From NCBI GenBank assembly GCA_026874595.1, contig CM049321.1:5263479-5327478 (forward strand): a stretch of 64,000 bases of DNA, written 5' to 3'. A program made the translations under genes and the position numbers. This document shows positions 35,201-49,130 of the stretch, one piece after another (position 1 is the first letter of the stretch; each line of letters opens with the position of its first letter). The DNA comes from Sipunculus nudus (Eukaryota; Annelida; Sipuncula; Golfingiida; Sipunculidae). The notes under the pieces were generated by a model that ran no database searches, was not told the origin of the DNA, and saw only the letters and a list, made by a program, of their open reading frames with translations.

Positions 35201-36478
35201 GTAGTCTCCTTTTCTCAAGAGCGACTCACCATATTGAACTCCATTTTTGGTGAAAAAAACTTGTTTCTCAAGTTCAAAGAAGGAAGAAACCATGGTTGCT
35301 TGCCAAGTGTCAGTATATGCTGCTGAAGATGGGGGCCTATTCTCAAGGGGGGGGGGGGGGGGGGGGGTTACTGTGATCGGGGATACTATATTTCTATGCC
35401 AAGAAATATCTAGTTTTTATATATATGTTTATAAAAAAGTTGTCGCAACTTTCATTGCCTTCCCAGGCCTGCGATTCACCCCCCCCCCCCCCCCCCATCT
35501 TATCATGAGAAAAAAAGAAAACATCTCTTTATCTAAGCAATGAGACGATGTATCATCAATGTAAAAGATTGTTTAAGTTTACAAATATTAGTAATTTCGT
35601 TTATATTCGTTATATATCGTTTCTATTTTTAGCAATATTCTCAGAGGAACCGTGAAAAGTGCTTTTTATGACATTATCTACTCCTTTCTAACTTTCTAAC
35701 ATTTTGCTGAAAATTTTAAGTTAATTTAATTGTAATCTATGTTGCTCGCCATCTGCCTATCTGACCAATCTTAAGATGGTTCAGACCCAATAACTGATCA
35801 TGATCTACCGGCGTATGCATACAGGCTGGAATAAAAAAAAAAGAATAAAAATTAAATAAATGCTCCTTTGTGATCCCCGTATTACATTAACTATATATTT
35901 TAAACAGATTCCCTGATCTACCGATAAGCACCAACAGCTTTGCTGGATCCATTAAGCTATTCAATTTTTAACACCCCAGTCCCCACAAAGGGACTGTTAA
36001 TACAAACAAATGTTCATAAATGTATACCAATTTAAACGTGTACCAATTTAGACCAAGACTAGCGTAATAATGTATTTCTTTCTTCGTTAAAGTTAATATT
36101 AATAGTATAGATGCTGTATTGTATGTAGGAAGTTTTTGAACGGTGGAACGTCTAAAACCGTTAATGGTTTTATATCTTGTTCATTGAATTGTTTATTTGT
36201 ATGATTATTTATTTAACAATACATCTACTGTTATGTCTTTGTTTACTGTTTATATAACAAAACTATATAATGCATAAGTATATAATGCAATTATATTATA
36301 TAATCCATAATCACATTTTTTAGGAGGACCGAATAGAAAGAGCAGAAATTCATGTCTCCTAATAGTATAAAGGATTTGATATTTTTTACAATATAATTAA
36401 AAAAAAATCTTATTTATTATTTCATATAATCTGTATCCATGTTTATATTGTTGTGGACCTCTTAAGCCCAGCCCGTCA

Positions 36479-37239
36479 TGTCTTCCATGTGGATCGCCCC
36501 CTTCTGTTTGGACGTCGTCTCATGGATCGCCCCCTTCTGTATGAACGTCGTCTCATGGATCGCCCCCTATCGTTTGGACGTCATCTCATGGGTCGCCCCC
36601 GTCTGTTTGGACGTCGTCTCATGGATCGCCCCCTTCTGTATGGACGTCGTCTCATGGATCGCCCTCTTATGTTTGGATGTCGTCTCATGGATCGCCCCCT
36701 TCTGTTTGGACGTCGTCTCATGGATCGTCCCCTTCTGTTTGAAGTCGTCTCATGGATCGCCCCCTTCTGTTTGGACGTCATCTCATGGATCGCCCCTTTC
36801 TGTTTGGACGTCGTCTCATGGATCACCCCTTCTGTTTGGACGTCGTCTCATGGATCACCCCCTTCTGTTTGGACGTCGTCTCATGGATCGCCCCCGTCTG
36901 TTTGGACGTCGTCTCATGGATCGCCCCCTTCTGTATGGACGTCGTTTAATGGATCGCCCTCTTATGTTTGGATGTCGTCTCATGGATCAACCCCTTCTGT
37001 TTGGACATCGTCTCATGGATAGCCCCCTTATGTTTGAAGTCGTCTCATGGATCGCCCCCTTCTGTTTGGACGTCGTCTCATGGATCGTCCCCTTCTGTTT
37101 GGACGTCATCTCATGGATCGCCCCCTTCTGTTTGGACGTCGTCTCATGGATCACCCCTTCTGTTTGGACGTCGTCTCATGGATCACCCCCTTCTGTTTGG
37201 ACGTCGTCTTATGGATCGCCCCCTTCTGTTTGGACGTCC
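36479..37239 (+). repeat. 33-bp minisatellite (unit 2)
   Basis: Same length and variant order as the unit 1 array, with only a few single-base differences (for example GTCGTCTC where unit 1 has GTCGACTC near 29502). Confidence 0.9.
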
Positions 37240-37771
37240 TCTCATTTTTTGCGATCTCGCGGATGAAAGATAATTACACAAAATAAAAAATCATTATTAT
37301 ATGAAATAATTATCCATATAATAAATACGGAGTTGGGTTTTTTTTCTGGACCACGGTTTGCCTGTTTCCTTTCTGATTTGACTCTCCAAATTCGGCAGAT
37401 GTATCGGTGGTGTGCTCTCCTAGGACTAGTTTGTTTTATTTTGCGGGATTAGGCCCTATTAAGTAATACAAAAATATTTAAAAATAACACAGTATACTGC
37501 GATTGGCTTCTTATTCGCGGTTTTATAATTTCGCGGTCATCACAGTTTCAGTGTTTCGTGAGGTTTCATTTTTTGCGATCTCGCCAGATGAAAAATAATT
37601 AAACAAAATAAACCATTATTATATGAAATAATTATATAATACATTACGTGCGCAAAATCTTAATAGGTGAACATCGAAATCTTTTAAAATATATTACTTT
37701 TTGAACATGCATACAAGATCATTTATATTTCGATTTGCAGTCCACCTTGGGCCGCATGTTCAGATATCGTT

Positions 37772-37815
<44 letters not shown>

Positions 37816-37935
37816 ATTATTATTAAAGTCTATTTTTACTGAAAGAAAAATATTGAAATATACAGAAAAAATTATTATCAATATTGTGAAAATCTTACAC
37901 TTGACCTATATATATATAATTTCGGCCACTATTGA

Positions 37936-37988
<53 letters not shown>

Positions 37989-38437
37989 TATATACACACG
38001 CCACTGCTCTCTTCAGTACGACTGGTGTAGCGACTCAATCTAAGCCTTGTTTTTCGCTGCTAATAACTCTTCATGGCAATATTATTTTAGTCAACTTCCT
38101 GGTTGGTGTATGGTCAAACTGACGCAGAAGCAGTGAACCGTTCATTTCCGCCTGAATGAGTCTTCTGTGAGAATGTTCACACGTGAAAAAAGAAAGTGTG
38201 ATAATGACCGTATAAAGCATAAAGCTTGTGGTTTATTTTACATTGATGATCTGTGGAACTATGAACTTACGTTACATTTTGTTATTTTAAACATACAATC
38301 TGTGTTCGTCAGCGTACAAAATAATGATCCGAAATTAGTAATAAAATTAATATAAGAGACTTCAACACAATTCAAATGTAAAGACAAAGAATATTAATCG
38401 TACCTAAATGAATTTTCATAAAAGTGATAATTGTTAT

Positions 38438-38478
<41 letters not shown>

Positions 38479-38487
38479 CACATATAT

Positions 38488-39350
38488 TGTTACAGGTGTC
38501 TCTATTGTGTGCAGCAGTCCTGCATGTGTCTGTGTAGCGCTAGCATTGTCCGTTGCCATGGGAGACGCGCGAGCCTGGCCGGCCAACCTGCGGGGTCTGA
38601 CGTGTAGAAACACAGCGCTCATGCTAATCTGGAACTTTCTGGGCTGGTCGCGCTGAGCGCGTGTCTTGTAAAGTTCTTTGGGCGTGTGTATTATGTATTG
38701 TTGGGTTGTTTTGAATTGTTCCTGAAATAGAAGTTTCTAGAGTTTTCGGATGAAAAGTTATAAGTAGGGGCTGTGTTTTAAAGCCGAGGAGAGGAGAGAG
38801 AAATATTCCAGCGGACATGAGTGTGAGTCATTTTGTGGATCTTTCCGATAATTGCAGCAGTTATAGATCTTCTTCGAAATTTGTAACGGATTTTATATAG
38901 TCTTCAGTTTGCATTTGGGATCACTACCAAAACTCCAGTTTTGGATTACAACATGATTGACTTTGTGATTGAACTGGACTATTATTCTCTGAGAAGATTT
39001 ATGTGAACTGTTCACCTTGATTATATGCTTTAAAGGACTTATTGAGCTGTGACAGTGCTGGTATCATGGTACTGTACACTTTATTTATTATACTGTGTAA
39101 TTGTATTGGTTTGCTGTTGTACTGTTGTAATACTGTGTAATTGTATTGATTTAGTGTATTGTCATGTTAGTGTTGTTTTAAGAATAAATAATTATTATTT
39201 GTTAACAAAAAAAAAAAACACTGACTTCTTTATTCATTCCCCTAGACATTTAACGCTGCCTAGTGTTACAGAATCTGCTTTATTTATCTTCATAACAAAA
39301 TTTATGCTCGTCACGACTACGTGATTTGTTCGATATTAGGTTCCGTAACA
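38488..39350 (+). mobile_element. Solo LTR, 861-bp family (unit 3)
   Basis: 863 bp, nearly identical to the unit 2 copy. The small length difference lies in the A-run. It also preserves the empty site for the nested element. Confidence 0.7.
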
Positions 39351-42300
39351 ATATACATATATATATGTACGTGTGTGTATGTATGTGCGCTAGTATTTAA
39401 ATATAAATCCATTAAAATGTAAAATGTATTCTGATATAAACTTGTTAATACAAAAAGGTTCTTCAAGTTTGGCTCAAAAGGTTCATTCTACAGAAAACGA
39501 CCCAATTCATGAAAATGTCTGTACCGAGCATTCGCAGTACTTTAGTACATATATTCATCAGCTCTTGCGCTTTTGGGGTTGAATTTAAGATTCCTTTATT
39601 TTCATTTTAGTCTGAGGTTTTTTATTAAGCTAAGTTATATCTGAAATGCTAACCCCGTTATTGTTCAATGGTCATCAAAAAGTATACTTGGTCACATGTT
39701 GAATAAATAACTGATTATCCTCTTATATAAAAAAAAAATGTTAAGTTCTAGGATTTTTTTCACTTTTACCATATAATATTATCGTTCCTTAAAAACTTTT
39801 ACAAGTTTCTTAATATTCCTCTATTTTTTCACTTTAAATTCTATCAAAATTCATGTCCCCAGATTTTTTTCAACACCGATCGCCTTGGTACTATGTTGAT
39901 TGATTACTCCTTAATACCCGCCTAAGTTGAACCAACGTCACAGAATAACTCTATAACCCATCCTTAACGGTATGTATTGTGTTCTTTTTAAAACCAAAAA
40001 ATTCAATAATTGTGTAAAAATGTCCGTATATTTATTGTTCTTCAACACCGTAACCTAAATTTTTCCAAAATGATGGAAGTAGGAATGCTTTTCTACTGTT
40101 GGAATATAGCTCATACTTTCTAAAGTCAAATATACTAGAAATGAGTACTAGATATTCTAGTACTAGATGTTCTAGCTGTTGGCTCACAAATTTCACACAA
40201 TTTATAAGTTCTGTAGAGTGCAAGCCGGACATCAGCTACCGCGTGAATTTAATTTGAACCAACGAAAAAAAACAACGAACAGAAGACCCGCAAGCACAGC
40301 TCGGGATAAAGCACAGATGGCTAGGTTGGCAAACATTTCATATATTGAGCTGATCAACACCTAATTTAACACCAACTCAAACATAAACATATCATAAATA
40401 AATATTTCATACTAACCATACTCCTGTGCAGATAATAAGAGGAAAGTTAAAAACTCACGATAACTACCTTTGTATGACCCGTCTCTCTTCAGTGTACTAA
40501 CTAGTTGTGATAATCAATAGCTAATTACATGCAAGTGTCTACTGCGTGTGACGTCACACTGGTGGTATTACTGGGACGCGGATGTTATTTTCCACGATCT
40601 GCTGTCTATGACAAACGCTTTCCACTCGGCACTTATGAGTTTAAAAAAAATTCTTATATCCTAATGACAAATCAGTAAATAGAGTGCAATGGTTTTACCT
40701 CATGACTTTGCTCAAATCATATGCCCGGGGGGGGGGGGTATATATCCCCGACATTTTAGCGGGGGGGGGGGGTGTAATCGCCTCCCCCTGATATTCAGAG
40801 ACAATTTTTTTATATGTATAAGAAATGAAATATTAATTACAAGATTTTTAGACTTTGGTTCCATTTCTGAGTTTAATATGAAATATATATCTAAAACTTG
40901 GTTTAGAATAAACATATATATACATATACAGGAAACAAAATATTTTTTTTTCAAAACTTGTACTTAATTGTAAAATATTTGAAATGTGTCAGACAATAAT
41001 ATATATATATGTGTATATGTGTGTGTGTATTTTGTTGAATCCCCAGACAAAGTCGGGGGGTAATATGGTTATGGCACAGTCGCGCTGCCGCCGCCGCAGA
41101 GATTTCTTTAAGGCGAGATAACTCAAACAATTTTTTTCACCGATCTTTACCAAACTGCTCATATCTCATGTGCATGCATAGATATGAGTGAAAGGACGAA
41201 GCCAATTAAAATGGGGTCATGACCTTTACGAAGAGAGTGACCTTAACCTTGAAAAGGTCCATTAATGGGGAAATCACAAAAATTCTTAAATATGCCAAGA
41301 AATATTACATGTATTGATAAAAAAATCAAGTTGACCGAAGATCTTTGATAGTGTTGTCATGAACCGGGAACTGGTGGCGCAACCTATTATCATTTTTCTT
41401 GTTTTCGTGTCGTTTTATACCCCAATCATTGCAACTTGACTGTACTGTTAGCATTAAAAGTCAAAAACTAATGGACAGATTTCTTTCATATTATGCATAT
41501 ACATAGGTATGGGTTATAGGATGATGTATATTTAAACTTGGGGTTGTGACCCTTCCTATGAGAGTGACCTTGACCTTGAATATTGCCATATATGGTGAAA
41601 ATCACAGAAAATCATAAATATATCAATAAGGGATGCATGGAATGGTCCGAAAATCATATTGACCGACGATATTGGAAAGCTTTGTCTTCTGTGGAAGAAA
41701 GGTGGCGCCATGTGTCCTTTTCTTGTTTTTGCGCCTTCTAATACCCAATCATTGCAACTTGACAGTGATGTGAGCATTATAAGTCAAACACTAATGGTCA
41801 GATTAGGCTAAAATGATCTGGTCCGTTTATCTTGGATACCTCCATCTCGTATTCAAAACTGGTTGGGCCATCTGCAAAGATTTTTGTGTGGCGTCCATCC
41901 GTACATTTGCTTTAAGTGAAATTGCTCATATCTCAGGAGTGGTTTGATATATTGATCCGAAATTTGGCATGTACTTCCATCTTGAAGAGTTTTCTGATCA
42001 ACTAGACAGGTGGCGCCACCTATCTTACCGTTTTCATAGTAAAATTAAAGCCCTTTTCTTAGGAAGGATTTGCCGTTTGGCCTGAAATTTTGCTTGTCCA
42101 TAGATCTTGGATACCTCCATCTCATGTTCAGGACTGGTGATGCCATCTGCAATCCTTTCATGTGGCGTCCGTCCGTACATTTGCTGTAGGTGAAAATTTC
42201 TCATATCTGAGGGATCGTTCAATGTGTTGGTCTAAAATTTGGCATGTTCATCAATCTTGGAGAGTTTTCTTATCAACAAGACAGGTGGCGCCACCTCCCT

Positions 42301-43590
42301 TACTTGTTTTATAGTGTAAAGTAGTCTCCTTTTCTCAAGAGCGACTCACCATATTGAACTCAATTTTTGGTGAAAAAAACTTGTTTCTCAAGTTCAAAGA
42401 AGGAAGAAACCATGGTTGCTTGCCAAGTGTCAGTATATGCTGCTGAAGATGGGGGCCTATTCTCAAGGGGGGGGGGGGGGGGTTACTGTGATCGGGGATA
42501 CTATATTTCTATGCCAAGAAATATCTAGTTTTTATATATATGTTTATAAAAAAGTTGTCGCAACTTTCATTGCCTTCCCAGGCCTGCGATTCACCCCCCC
42601 CCCCCCCCATCTTACCATGAGAAAAAAAGAAAACATCTCTTTATCTAAGCAATGAGACGATGTATCATCAATGTAAAAGATTGTTTAAGTTTACAAATAT
42701 TAGTAATTTCGTTTATATTCGTTATATATCGTTTCTATTTTTAGCAATATTCTCAGAGGAACCGTGAAAAGTGCTTTTTATGACATTATCTACTCCTTTC
42801 TAACTTTCTAACATTTTGCTGAAAATTTTAAGTTAATTTAATTGTAATCTATGTTGCTCGCCATCTGCCTATCTGACCAATCTTAAGATGGTTCAGACCC
42901 AATAACTGATCATGATCTACCGGCGTATGCATACAGGCTGGAATAAAAAAAAAAGAATAAAAATTAAATAAATGCTCCTTTGTGATCCCCGTATTACATT
43001 AACTATATATTTTAAACAGATTCCCTGATCTACCGATAAGCACCAACAGCTTTGCTGGATCCATTAAGCTATTCAATTTTTAACACCCCAGTCCCCACAA
43101 AGGGACTGTTAATACAAACAAATGTTCATAAATGTATACCAATTTAAACGTGTACCAATTTAGACCAAGACTAGCGTAATAATGTATTTCTTTCTTCGTT
43201 AAAGTTAATATTAATAGTATAGATGCTGTATTGTATGTAGGAAGTTTTTGAACGGTGGAACGTCTAAAACCGTTAATGGTTTTATATCTTGTTCATTGAA
43301 TTGTTTATTTGTATGATTATTTATTTAACAATACATCTACTGTTATGTCTTTGTTTACTGTTTATATAACAAAACTATATAATGCATAAGTATATAATGC
43401 AATTATATTATATAATCCATAATCACATTTTTTAGGAGGACCGAATAGAAAGAGCAGAAATTCATGTCTCCTAATAGTATAAAGGATTTGATATTTTTTA
43501 CAATATAATTAAAAAAAAATCTTATTTATTATTTCATATAATCTGTATCCATGTTTATATTGTTGTGGACCTCTTAAGCCCAGCCCGTCA

Positions 43591-44058
43591 TGTCTTCCAT
43601 GTGGATCGCCCCCTTCTGTTTGGACGTCGTCTCATGGATCGCCCCCTTCTGTATGAACGTCGTCTCATGGATCGCCCCCTATCGTTTGGACGTCATCTCA
43701 TGGGTCGCCCCCGTCTGTTTGGACGTCGTCTCATGGATCGCCCCCTTCTGTATGGACGTCGTCTCATGGATCGCCCTCTTATGTTTGGATGTCGTCTCAT
43801 GGATCGCCCCCTTCTGTTTGGACGTCGTCTCATGGATCGTCCCCTTCTGTTTGAAGTCGTCTCATGGATCGCCCCCTTCTGTTTGGACGTCATCTCATGG
43901 ATCGCCCCTTTCTGTTTGGACGTCGTCTCATGGATCACCCCTTCTGTTTGGACGTCGTCTCATGGATCACCCCCTTCTGTTTGGACGTCGTCTCATGGAT
44001 CGCCCCCGTCTGTTTGGACGTCGTCTCATGGATCGCCCCCTTCTGTTTGGACGTCGTC
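43591..44058 (+). repeat. 33-bp minisatellite, about 14 units (unit 3, truncated)
   Basis: Follows the unit 2 array through about 14 units and then stops at CGTCGTC, directly against unrelated sequence starting with the hairpin CACAAAAC..GTTTTGTG. Confidence 0.88.
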
Positions 44059-44550
44059 ACAAAACCAAGTTTGTTTTGTGAGGTTCGAAAGCAGACACAC
44101 AAGCGAGTCAAAACAATGGAATTCGCAGAACCCCGTTATCGTATAAAAGGGCTGGCCAACGATCTCCTTCGAGGACTTTCATTATTTTACCCGGGGCCCG
44201 GACAGTAAACATGCGGACTTTGCGCTTGTGAAATGGATTGAACATTTTCGTTTACGCCTGAAGTTGGACTTTCATTACGTTACCTGTGTTACTACGAACG
44301 TTCAGTGATATTCCAGTTGGATTTAAGTATTTTTTTCAATGGCAGGAGATACCAGAGACTTTGTTTAGAGTGTGTAATGTGTTAATTCTTTAATTGGTTG
44401 TTATTGTTAATATTGTATATATTCTCATTAATAGAGCATCTTTATAGCACCCATTTTCTCGTTGAGTTTATCTATAAGAATACCTGTATGAAATTATGTA
44501 TTGCGGTCCGTTGGGTCATGAATGCCGTGTGAACCATAGCCATAACAATA
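44059..44550 (+). mobile_element. Possible LTR fragment at the array edge
   Basis: Unique sequence begins with an 8-bp hairpin, then a canonical TATA box (TATAAAAGG, 44142-44150) in a GC-richer promoter-like stretch, and ends near CATAGCCATAACA at about 44549. The layout resembles U3-TATA-R-U5 of an LTR, but no partner LTR or coding region is present and the left edge lacks a clear TG. It may instead be an ordinary core promoter. Confidence 0.3.
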
Positions 44551-44799
44551 TAGATATTGATTATATCTATAATTCAAATTACGGTTTATCTGTGTAGATT
44601 GGACGTGTCATTCACGAAGGTTTAATTTTCACGATTATTTCCTTTTTTGCGAATTTTAAACCTTCGCGAACAAAAAGACCACCACAATGTAGCATGTACG
44701 GTTTTATTATCGCGAAATGAAACCTTTGTGAAAATATGCCCCGTCTTCACAGATAGTGCATGGGCCAGGAAGTAAAAACCTCCCCCCCCCCCCCCCCCC
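44551..44799. other. Intergenic with dispersed CGCGAA motifs
   Basis: Contains TTCACGAAGGTTTAA and CCTTCGCGAAC-type motifs and ends in a C-run (about 44781-44800). No gene seen. Confidence 0.4.
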
Positions 44800-46210
44800 C
44801 AGGGAATTTTAGCGACCACCTTAGTTTTCTTCCTTGAGGTGTCCTTTACTCATATCCAGTTGTTTACAAACATATAAATACTGCAAACATCTGGAAAATC
44901 ACATTTTTATAAACGGCGTCCTCAATTTGAAAACTTTTTGCTGGTGCCACCTTTCATTGGTTTATGGACCATAACTTTCTTATTATACATCATAAGTGCA
45001 CAATTAAGACATATTTTAGGATTTAGGCATATCCGAATATCTAAACATGCTTAAAACATGTTTCAGCACAAGTGCATATACATATTTTGCATTCGTTTTC
45101 AAAATTTTGCAAGATATAATAAACGGTCATGGACAACCAAGTCCAATATTTGCAGAAATACCATCTTCACAGTGTCTTTTGCTTCATAGCTTTTGCAATT
45201 CTCAACATATGTGTAAGATCTTGGTATCATTGGATTTATAGGAACATTCCAATTGCATTGATAAAAAAATGATCACATGCATGAGAAAAATTAGAAGCTG
45301 TGTGCATATATGTTACCCTCTACCCCTTATATATGAGACAGTTTGAAACATGAACTTACAAGGCCTTCAGACTGAGAAGCCTGCAGCCCACCGGAATTTC
45401 CATGATCTCACTAGCTGGCTGTTTTAAGGTGTCTTTTACCCGTTTCAAGGTGTTTCAATATATATATAAATGCTTCAAGAATCCAGGAAGTCAACTTTTC
45501 TTTTATAAACCGCGTACTCAATTTGAAATTTTTTTGCGACTTTCCATGGGTTTATGGACCATAAATTTCTTATTGTACATCATAAGTGCACAATTTTGGC
45601 ATCAATGCAATCATAAAAAACATTAATTTTATAATGATATAAAATTTCGCTTCAAAAACAATATGTGAAAATTCTTGGTTCCTTTTGTAGCCCCTACCCC
45701 TTAATTTAAAAAAAAATATTTTTTTTTCAGATATTATGAGTACCAAAGGCATATTTTAGGATTAAGGCATATCCGGATATCTGAGTATGCTTGAAACATC
45801 TTTCAGCACAAATGCATATACATATTTAACATTAGTTTTCCAAATTTAGCAAGATTAGACACAATAAACAATAATGGACAAGAAAGTCAAATATTTGCAG
45901 AAATATACTCCACAAAGTGTCTTTTGCTTCATAGCTTTTGCAGATCTCAACATATCTGCCAGATCTAGGTATGAAAGGATTTGTAGGAACATTACAATTG
46001 CAATGCTAATTAATATGATAATGTACATGAGAACAAAAAGAAGCTATGTGCATGTCTGTTGTCCCCTACCCCTAAAATATGAGATAGTGAACTAGCAAGG
46101 CAAGAAATCCTAAAGCGCTTTCATGATCCCACTAGCTGGCTGTTTGAAGGTGTCTCATGCCTGTTTCAAGGAGTTTCAAAACATATAAATAGAAAAAAAA
46201 ACACCTTGAA
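44800..46210 (+). repeat. Repeat family D, two direct copies
   Basis: Two diverged direct copies (about 44830-45400 and 45420-46150). Shared landmarks: GGTTTATGGACCATAA, CATCATAAGTGCACAATT, TTTCAGCACAARTGCATATACATATTT, CAAATATTTGCAGAAATA (partly), TGTCTTTTGCTTCATAGCTTTTGCA, and CACTAGCTGGCTGTTT. No open frame survives in both copies. A third copy is inverted at 48540-49130. Confidence 0.75.
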
Positions 46211-48539
46211 AACCTATTTTTTGCATCCAAATACTCGATTTCATAACTTTATCTGAGGTGACTTTGCTCTAGTATATGCATCACCATTGCATAATAAACA
46301 CAAATAGAATTGAGAAAACATTACAATATTTTAATTTCTGCTCAGGAGAATTGATACCCTATAATCCTGAATTTATTTCTCTAATGTTTATACCTGCAAA
46401 TGTGCATTTAATACCAAAGGCATATTTACAAAAATGCATTTCGATTAGTATCCCAAAATATGCACACAAAAAACACAAATAACAAAAACAAATATATTTC
46501 AGCCATATTGTTTTCATTGTGTCACTTGATTCACACTGAAAATCTTGTAATGAGAGCAAGATCATCTTGTTACTGAAGTTGCAGGCTGTTCCGAAGTATC
46601 TACTGATATAATTTATTGATAAAATGTTTAATCATAAAAATACAAGAATATAAAAAAAAAATACTTAGATGATACTCCCTACCGTCAAGTATAAATTACG
46701 GGGTCTTAACTTAAGCTTCCTTGAACTTTACAATGTGAAGGTTTCATTTATGTATGCAGTACTATTCAATTAACTTTAAAATTGTTGTAAGTAATTGAGC
46801 CTGAGGCACACAACCTCCTAATGTTTCTAAATTTTATCTGAAATAACTTATTGAAGTGACAAATACCTCAATAAAAAACCAGCTTTATTATATTGCGCTT
46901 CCTTTATTTTTACATCTTAGTAGTTACATATGCTTTAATTGATCTCGTCTCTCATAATCTGGCAAATTTTGTCTATGCATTTTCAGTTTTCCAAATTAAC
47001 TGCTCCAAAAATGCCATTGGATCAACACCGAATCTTGGCATGTTTAACATTCTATACATGTATGGTATATATACAAGACTCTGATATACAGAGACTCTTA
47101 TATCTACATAGCCATCAGTGCATTCAAAAGAGTTTTGAGTTTTGCCTCGTATTCCTCATTTTCATCAGACAATACCATATATACCATATACTATGCCATA
47201 TTCAAATGTTACCTGGTGAAGCATTGCTGGCAAAATCTGACTGGATAAGCTTTCAGAAATCTTGGGGAAATCACCAACTGCCAGCCAGTAGTACCCAACA
47301 ATTTTAACTCATGCTGACAAAAACCATCAATAGGTGAAAGGCTTAACAATTTAGGGACACATATCAACATCATATCTTTTATCTGTGATGTAATTAAATT
47401 ATCTCAAATATGTTTATCTCCGTTTCACCAAATCAGACTTCCTTCACTAATTTGTAGAACGGAGTCTATGGATTTATCACTGGTGGCAGGTGTAGGGCTC
47501 ATACAGAAACCTGAATCAAGTGGACAATAGCACAATAATACTAAAAAGTGTTTTCCCTGTTTAATGATTAAGTGATGATACTAGTATTAATCTAGCTCTT
47601 AATGAACTAATAAACTATAATTTATATATGAACAGTCATTCAATTATTCCATGATATCCGTAATAATATCGTCTTCTTTCACTAAACCACGAGTGAACAT
47701 CAATGTTCGACCAAAGGACTGGCCTCTAAGGCAGATTTCCTTGGGAATAGTTACAATTTGTTATATCCAAAGACCATATATTTTAATATTTCAAAACAAT
47801 GAAGCAAAATACACCATACTGTTGAAAATGCTGATTTTTTTTCTGATAAAATATTTGTGACCTGACACTCATTTGTTTCACGATTTGTAACAGTGTTAGA
47901 AGGAGCTTGTGGGCAATAGCCTAGGTTATACTTACAAGACGGGTAAGATTATGTCTATGGTTTAATACAACTTAGTCCGAGTTCTGAGGTTCCAGAAGGT
48001 TCAGGGTTCAAACCATGTTATTGATATTGAAGGGTTAGTTATTTGCACCATATATACACTTATCCTTATCTTCCTCTGCATTTTATTGGTTATACATGTT
48101 TGCAATAAATTAGGATAGTTTCTACAAATCCTATATAACAAAGATCTGGCTCTTATAACGAGATGTGTGTGTGAAGCAAGATACACTGTCTAAACAACAC
48201 AGCAGCATTGTTGTCAAATGTAACCTTCATTTATTGAATGGTCTTATTTCGCATAATCTATAGGAAACTAATGTGAAAAATCCAAATGTATTTGTGCAAA
48301 TTGTGCTAAAAGAATGATTAATATTTAATAATAAGTCTGAATCATATAAATACGCCTTTGGTATAGGCGCAAATGTTAATTTTTAGGGTGATAAATTCAT
48401 GATTAGAGGATACAAAATGGCCTCAGAATTAATATATATTATTTCCTCTGAGCAAAACAGTAATTATTATATACTAGTAGTAATTTCCTTTCAATTCTAT
48501 CTTTGTCAAAATTATGCAATGTTGATACATATTAATATT
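46211..48539. other. Intergenic, no gene supported
   Basis: AT-rich. Several short minus-strand stretches at 47110-47750 look coding-like but do not join into one consistent frame. A plus-strand open frame (46939-47307, 122 codons) overlaps them and matches nothing known. Confidence 0.35.
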
Positions 48540-49130
48540 TATATGGGAAAATTGTCCATATGCTGACACAAAGTCACTCCAGATAATTTTTTTAATTGAG
48601 TTGTTGGTTGCAAAAAGGGGGATTTCAGAAGGACTGCTCTGTTTATATGTTTGAAAACACCATGAAACGGGGAAAGGATACATTTAAACAGCCAGCTGGT
48701 GGGATCATGAAAATTACTGAGCGCTGTAGCTAGGTTTCTCTGGTCCAAGGCCTTGTAAGTTCATGGTTCAAACTGCCTCATGTTTTAGGGGGAGGGGGTA
48801 ACAGATATGTACATTGTACATAGCTCCTTGTTTTTCTCATACATATGGTCATATTTATTATCATTGCAATAGGAATGTTCCTACAAATCTTTTCATACCA
48901 ATATCTTGCAGATATTTTGAGATTTCCAAAAGCTATGAAGCAAAAGACGCTTTGAAGAGCATATTTCTGCAAATATTTGACTTGCTTGCCCATTATTGTT
49001 TATTGTGAATAATCTTTAAAAGTTGATTTCCTGGATGTTTGCAGCATTTATATGTTTGTAAACACCTGGAAATGAGTAAAGGACACCCCAATGAAGAAAA
49101 CTAAGGGAGTCGTGAAAAATCCCGGGGGGG
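48540..49130 (-). repeat. Repeat family D, inverted copy
   Basis: Reverse complement of the family at 44800-46210: GCCAGCTGGTGGGATCATGAAA, AAGCTATGAAGCAAAAGAC, CAAATATTTGAC, and TTTGTAAACACCTGGAAATGAGTAAAGGACACC. It ends in a run of about 18 G, mirrored by the C-run at 44781. Confidence 0.75.

Larger units (their letters stand above)
30343..37486 (+). repeat. Tandem segmental duplication, unit 2
   Basis: A complete 7144-bp unit. It matches unit 3 almost perfectly in its first half and unit 1 in the middle. Private differences include longer G and C runs (35345, 35479) and a longer TA block (30631-30698). Confidence 0.92.
37487..44058 (+). repeat. Tandem segmental duplication, unit 3 (truncated)
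   Basis: Identical in order to unit 2 but broken inside the minisatellite at 44058, so the end of the unit is missing. A block at about 39910-40130 carries several substitutions and a 6-bp insertion not found in units 1 and 2, although those two are identical there. Confidence 0.92.

Noticed and set aside
47110-47750. Minus-strand coding-like stretches (for example ending SDENEEYEAKLKTLL.., or containing YYWLAVGDFPKISE)
   Set aside because: Frames do not join through acceptable introns, and another frame of the same DNA is equally open. At best a decayed gene.
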